DNA of 6,068 bases from Omnitrophica WOR_2 bacterium RIFCSPHIGHO2_02_FULL_52_10 (GTDB lineage: Bacteria; Omnitrophota; Gorgyraeia; Zapsychrales; Zapsychraceae), in contig MHGR01000061.1 in NCBI GenBank assembly GCA_001805655.1, forward strand, positions 1,674-7,741, given 5' to 3'. Below the pieces are notes generated by a model. That model did not search any database and was not told the origin of the DNA. It was given only the letters and a program-made list of their open reading frames with translations. Position 1 is the stretch's first letter; every line of letters begins with the position of its first letter. The position numbers were made by a program, and so were the translations under genes. Shown here piece by piece: positions 4,713 to 6,068 of the stretch.

Positions 4713-5138
4713 TCATTTCTCTGAAGCTTCGATGACTTTGATGGTCTTAAGCAGCTCTTCCGTGTTCAACGGTTTGGTCAAATAGGCCTCGGCGCCCATT
4801 TCCAGGCCGATTTCGATATCTTTCAGCTGGTCCCTGGCGGTCAGCAGAAGGACCGGGATATCCTTCTGCGCCTGCTCCTGCTTAATCAGCCGGCAGAAAT
4901 TATACCCGTTCACGATCGGCATCATGACATCCAGAATAATCAAATCCGGCTTGTGCGTCATGGCGTATTCCAGGCCTTCGACCGCCTCATTGACGGTCTT
5001 GACCTGAAACTTGTTGTCCTTGAGGACCTTAGCCAGCATGGCCGTCATGGTCGGGTCGTCGTCAACGACCAGAATATTTTTGATTTTATGGGTTTTGCTC
5101 ACTGGATCCCCACGGGCATACCCGGGACTTTCTTCCAT
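4713..5138 (-). CDS. Stand-alone CheY-like response regulator receiver protein
   Basis: This is a single receiver (REC) domain with no output domain, 141 residues from the first ATG. The phosphorylation site is complete: acidic pair D26-D27 in ILVVDDDPT, phosphoacceptor D70 in LIILDVMMP, T100 in LLLTAR and K122 in YLTKP. By family it would accept a phosphate from a histidine kinase and signal through protein contact. The partner kinase is not in the window. The start is unsure. The ATG at 5138 has no ribosome site and adds a non-conserved tail, while an in-frame GTG at 5102-5100 has GGGG five nt upstream and would give 129 residues beginning with SKTHKIKNILVVDDD after the initiator Met. The gene lies 93 nt before mlaE on the same strand, so it may belong to the Mla cluster. 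A role in its control is inference only. Confidence 0.92.
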   Translation of the reverse strand: MEESPGYARGDPVSKTHKIKNILVVDDDPTMTAMLAKVLKDNKFQVKTVNEAVEGLEYAMTHKPDLIILDVMMPIVNGYNFCRLIKQEQAQKDIPVLLLTARDQLKDIEIGLEMGAEAYLTKPLNTEELLKTIKVIEASEK

Positions 5139-5240
5139 CGTTTAAAGGAAAACTGGCACGAAGCGCGTCGAACCATAAAATTATTCTAACTTTTCCTGCG
5201 CTTAAAACAAGTTAAAACACATATTTTCAAGGACGGGGCG
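5139..5240. other. Intergenic region upstream of the receiver gene
   Basis: About 100 bp of AT-rich DNA between the yadH-like gene and the receiver gene. It contains a candidate promoter, listed separately, and two short inverted repeats, AGGAAAA/TTTTCCT (5146-5152 with 5191-5197) and AAGCGC/GCGCTT (5161-5166 with 5198-5203), that could form a weak cruciform. No terminator with a T-run is seen after the yadH-like gene. Confidence 0.6.
5183..5210 (-). promoter_or_regulatory. Candidate promoter for the receiver-mlaE genes
   Basis: On the minus strand a -35-like TTGTTT (5210-5205) and a -10-like TAGAAT (5188-5183, one mismatch from consensus) are 16 bp apart. Transcription would start near 5176, leaving about 40 nt before the ATG at 5138. 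The -35 match is modest. Confidence 0.35.
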
Positions 5241-6014
5241 CTACGTTTTCAGCCCTGTCCCGCGCGCCAGCAAAAACAGGTTGGCCGCCAGGAGCATAAC
5301 GGCCAACACCGCCAGGATCAGGAAGCTCAGGAGAACATTGACATCGGAAAAGCCGTGGAATCCGTAGCGGAAGCCGTTGACCATGTAGAGCACCGGGTTG
5401 TAGTGGGAGAGCACTTGCCAGAACGGTGGCAGGCTTTGGATGGAATAAAAAACGCCGCCCAAATAAATCAGCGGGGTCAGGATAAAGGTCGGGAAGATCG
5501 ATATGTCGTCAAATTTCTTGGCGAAAATGGCGTTTAAGAAGCCGCCCAGGGCGAAGACCACGGAGGTCAGGACAATAAACGAAACGATGATGCCCGGGGG
5601 CGCCAGCACCGGCCGGGTAAAGAACAGGGATACCAAAAAGACCAGCGCCCCCACGATGATGCCGCGCACGACACCCCCCGTGACATAGCCGGCGATGATC
5701 ACCCTGTTGGAGGCCGAAGAGACCAGGATCTCCTCGATGCTGCGCTGGAACTTGGCGCTGAAGAACGAGCCGACCACGTTCACGAACGAGTTGTTGATCA
5801 CGGCCATCATGACCAGGCCCGGGACGATGAACGCCATGTAGCTCACGCCGTGAATGTCCCCGATCTGCGAGCCGATGAGCTTGCCGAAGATGAGAAAATA
5901 TAATGTCTGCGTCACGACCGGCGGGATGAGCGTCTGCGGCCAGATCCGGAACACCCGGGTCGCCTCCTTGCGCACGATCGTGGCATAAGCGGTATATTGT
6001 TCGTTCCAGCTCAT
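5241..6014 (-). CDS. yadH: ABC-2 type transporter permease, YadH-like
   Basis: This is the membrane subunit of an ABC-2 type exporter, 257 residues, very close in length and sequence style to E. coli YadH (about 256 residues, substrate unknown). Recognisable blocks are RIWPQTLIPPVVTQTLYFLIF (about 23-43), IGSQIGDIHGVSYMAFIVPG (47-66), SFFSAKFQRSIEEILV (83-98, the cytoplasmic coupling helix), AKKFDDISIFPTFILTPL (165-182), and YLGGVFYSIQSLPPFWQ (184-200) followed by LSHYNPVLYMVNGFRYGF. About six membrane helices fit the ABC-2 fold. The start ATG at 6014 overlaps the stop of the upstream gene by 4 bp and has GGAG seven nt upstream. With the preceding ATPase it makes a two-gene exporter. Its link to the Mla genes downstream is only proximity, and its substrate cannot be told from sequence. 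Confidence 0.93.
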   Translation of the reverse strand: MSWNEQYTAYATIVRKEATRVFRIWPQTLIPPVVTQTLYFLIFGKLIGSQIGDIHGVSYMAFIVPGLVMMAVINNSFVNVVGSFFSAKFQRSIEEILVSSASNRVIIAGYVTGGVVRGIIVGALVFLVSLFFTRPVLAPPGIIVSFIVLTSVVFALGGFLNAIFAKKFDDISIFPTFILTPLIYLGGVFYSIQSLPPFWQVLSHYNPVLYMVNGFRYGFHGFSDVNVLLSFLILAVLAVMLLAANLFLLARGTGLKT

Positions 6015-6068
6015 GCCCCGGCTCCGAACTTTGTTTCCGATTTAAGGATGCTCAAATACAATTTCTCG
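6011..6068 (-). CDS. C-terminal end of an ABC transporter ATPase, probably YadG-like (partial)
   Basis: Reading leftward from the window edge, one frame stays open for 18 codons, ending EKLYLSILKSETKFGAGA and a TGA at 6013-6011. The TGA overlaps the yadH ATG in an ATGA arrangement. The ending (E-K-L-Y-L-S-I-L) resembles the LEExFLxLT-type tail of ABC-2 partner ATPases, and the position directly before a YadH-like permease is where yadG stands. No nucleotide-binding motif lies inside the window, so the identity rests on context and this short tail. Confidence 0.6.
   Translation of the reverse strand, partial: EKLYLSILKSETKFGAGA

Noticed and set aside
4080..4724. Plus-strand open frame of 214 codons opposite mlaE
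   Set aside because: It is D/H/R/Q-rich low-complexity sequence antisense to mlaE, with no recognisable domain.

Overview
The window comes from a diderm (outer-membrane-bearing) bacterium. The main evidence is a lipid-transport cluster of the Mla/MCE type and a YadG/YadH-type ABC-2 exporter. Coding DNA is moderately GC-rich, while the gaps between genes are AT-rich or packed with palindromic repeats. The TTCGC(T/C)AA(A/G)GCTTC hairpins and the C/G-rich hairpin blocks resemble dispersed intergenic repeats I associate with uncultured lineages such as Omnitrophota or CPR-like genomes. That attribution rests on memory only and is weak.

Layout. At 1-473 (-) lies the N-terminal part of a radical SAM enzyme of the COG0731 type, cut by the window edge. 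A divergent intergenic region of about 140 bp with a good sigma70-type promoter leads to a ZIP-family metal transporter at 616-1401 (+). A 259-446 bp stretch follows, depending on what is counted as repeat. It is crowded with inverted repeats, including two adjacent hairpins that share a core but have different, internally complementary stems.

Everything from 1661 to the right edge is on the minus strand. In transcription order it holds the tail of an ABC ATPase (6011-6068), overlapping by 4 bp a YadH-like ABC-2 permease (5241-6014). Next come a stand-alone CheY-like receiver protein (4713-5138), MlaE-type permease (3822-4619), MlaF-type ATPase (2720-3487), MlaD-type MCE protein (1982-2710) and a 62-residue zinc-ribbon protein (1661-1849).

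MlaE, MlaF and MlaD together would form the inner-membrane ABC/MCE complex that moves phospholipids between inner and outer membrane. The receiver protein upstream and the four-cysteine protein downstream are co-directional and may be accessory, but nothing in the sequence proves it. MlaB and MlaC are not in the window.

The genes are ordinary and well recognised. The less ordinary signal is in the gaps. Almost every space between genes on the minus strand carries a distinct palindromic element: a 113-bp element with perfect 10-bp ends, a mirrored pair of hairpin/G-quadruplex motifs, an imperfect 21-bp inverted repeat, and a 12-bp GC-rich inverted repeat. I found no CRISPR array, tRNA, rRNA or transposase, and no new enzymatic or defence system.
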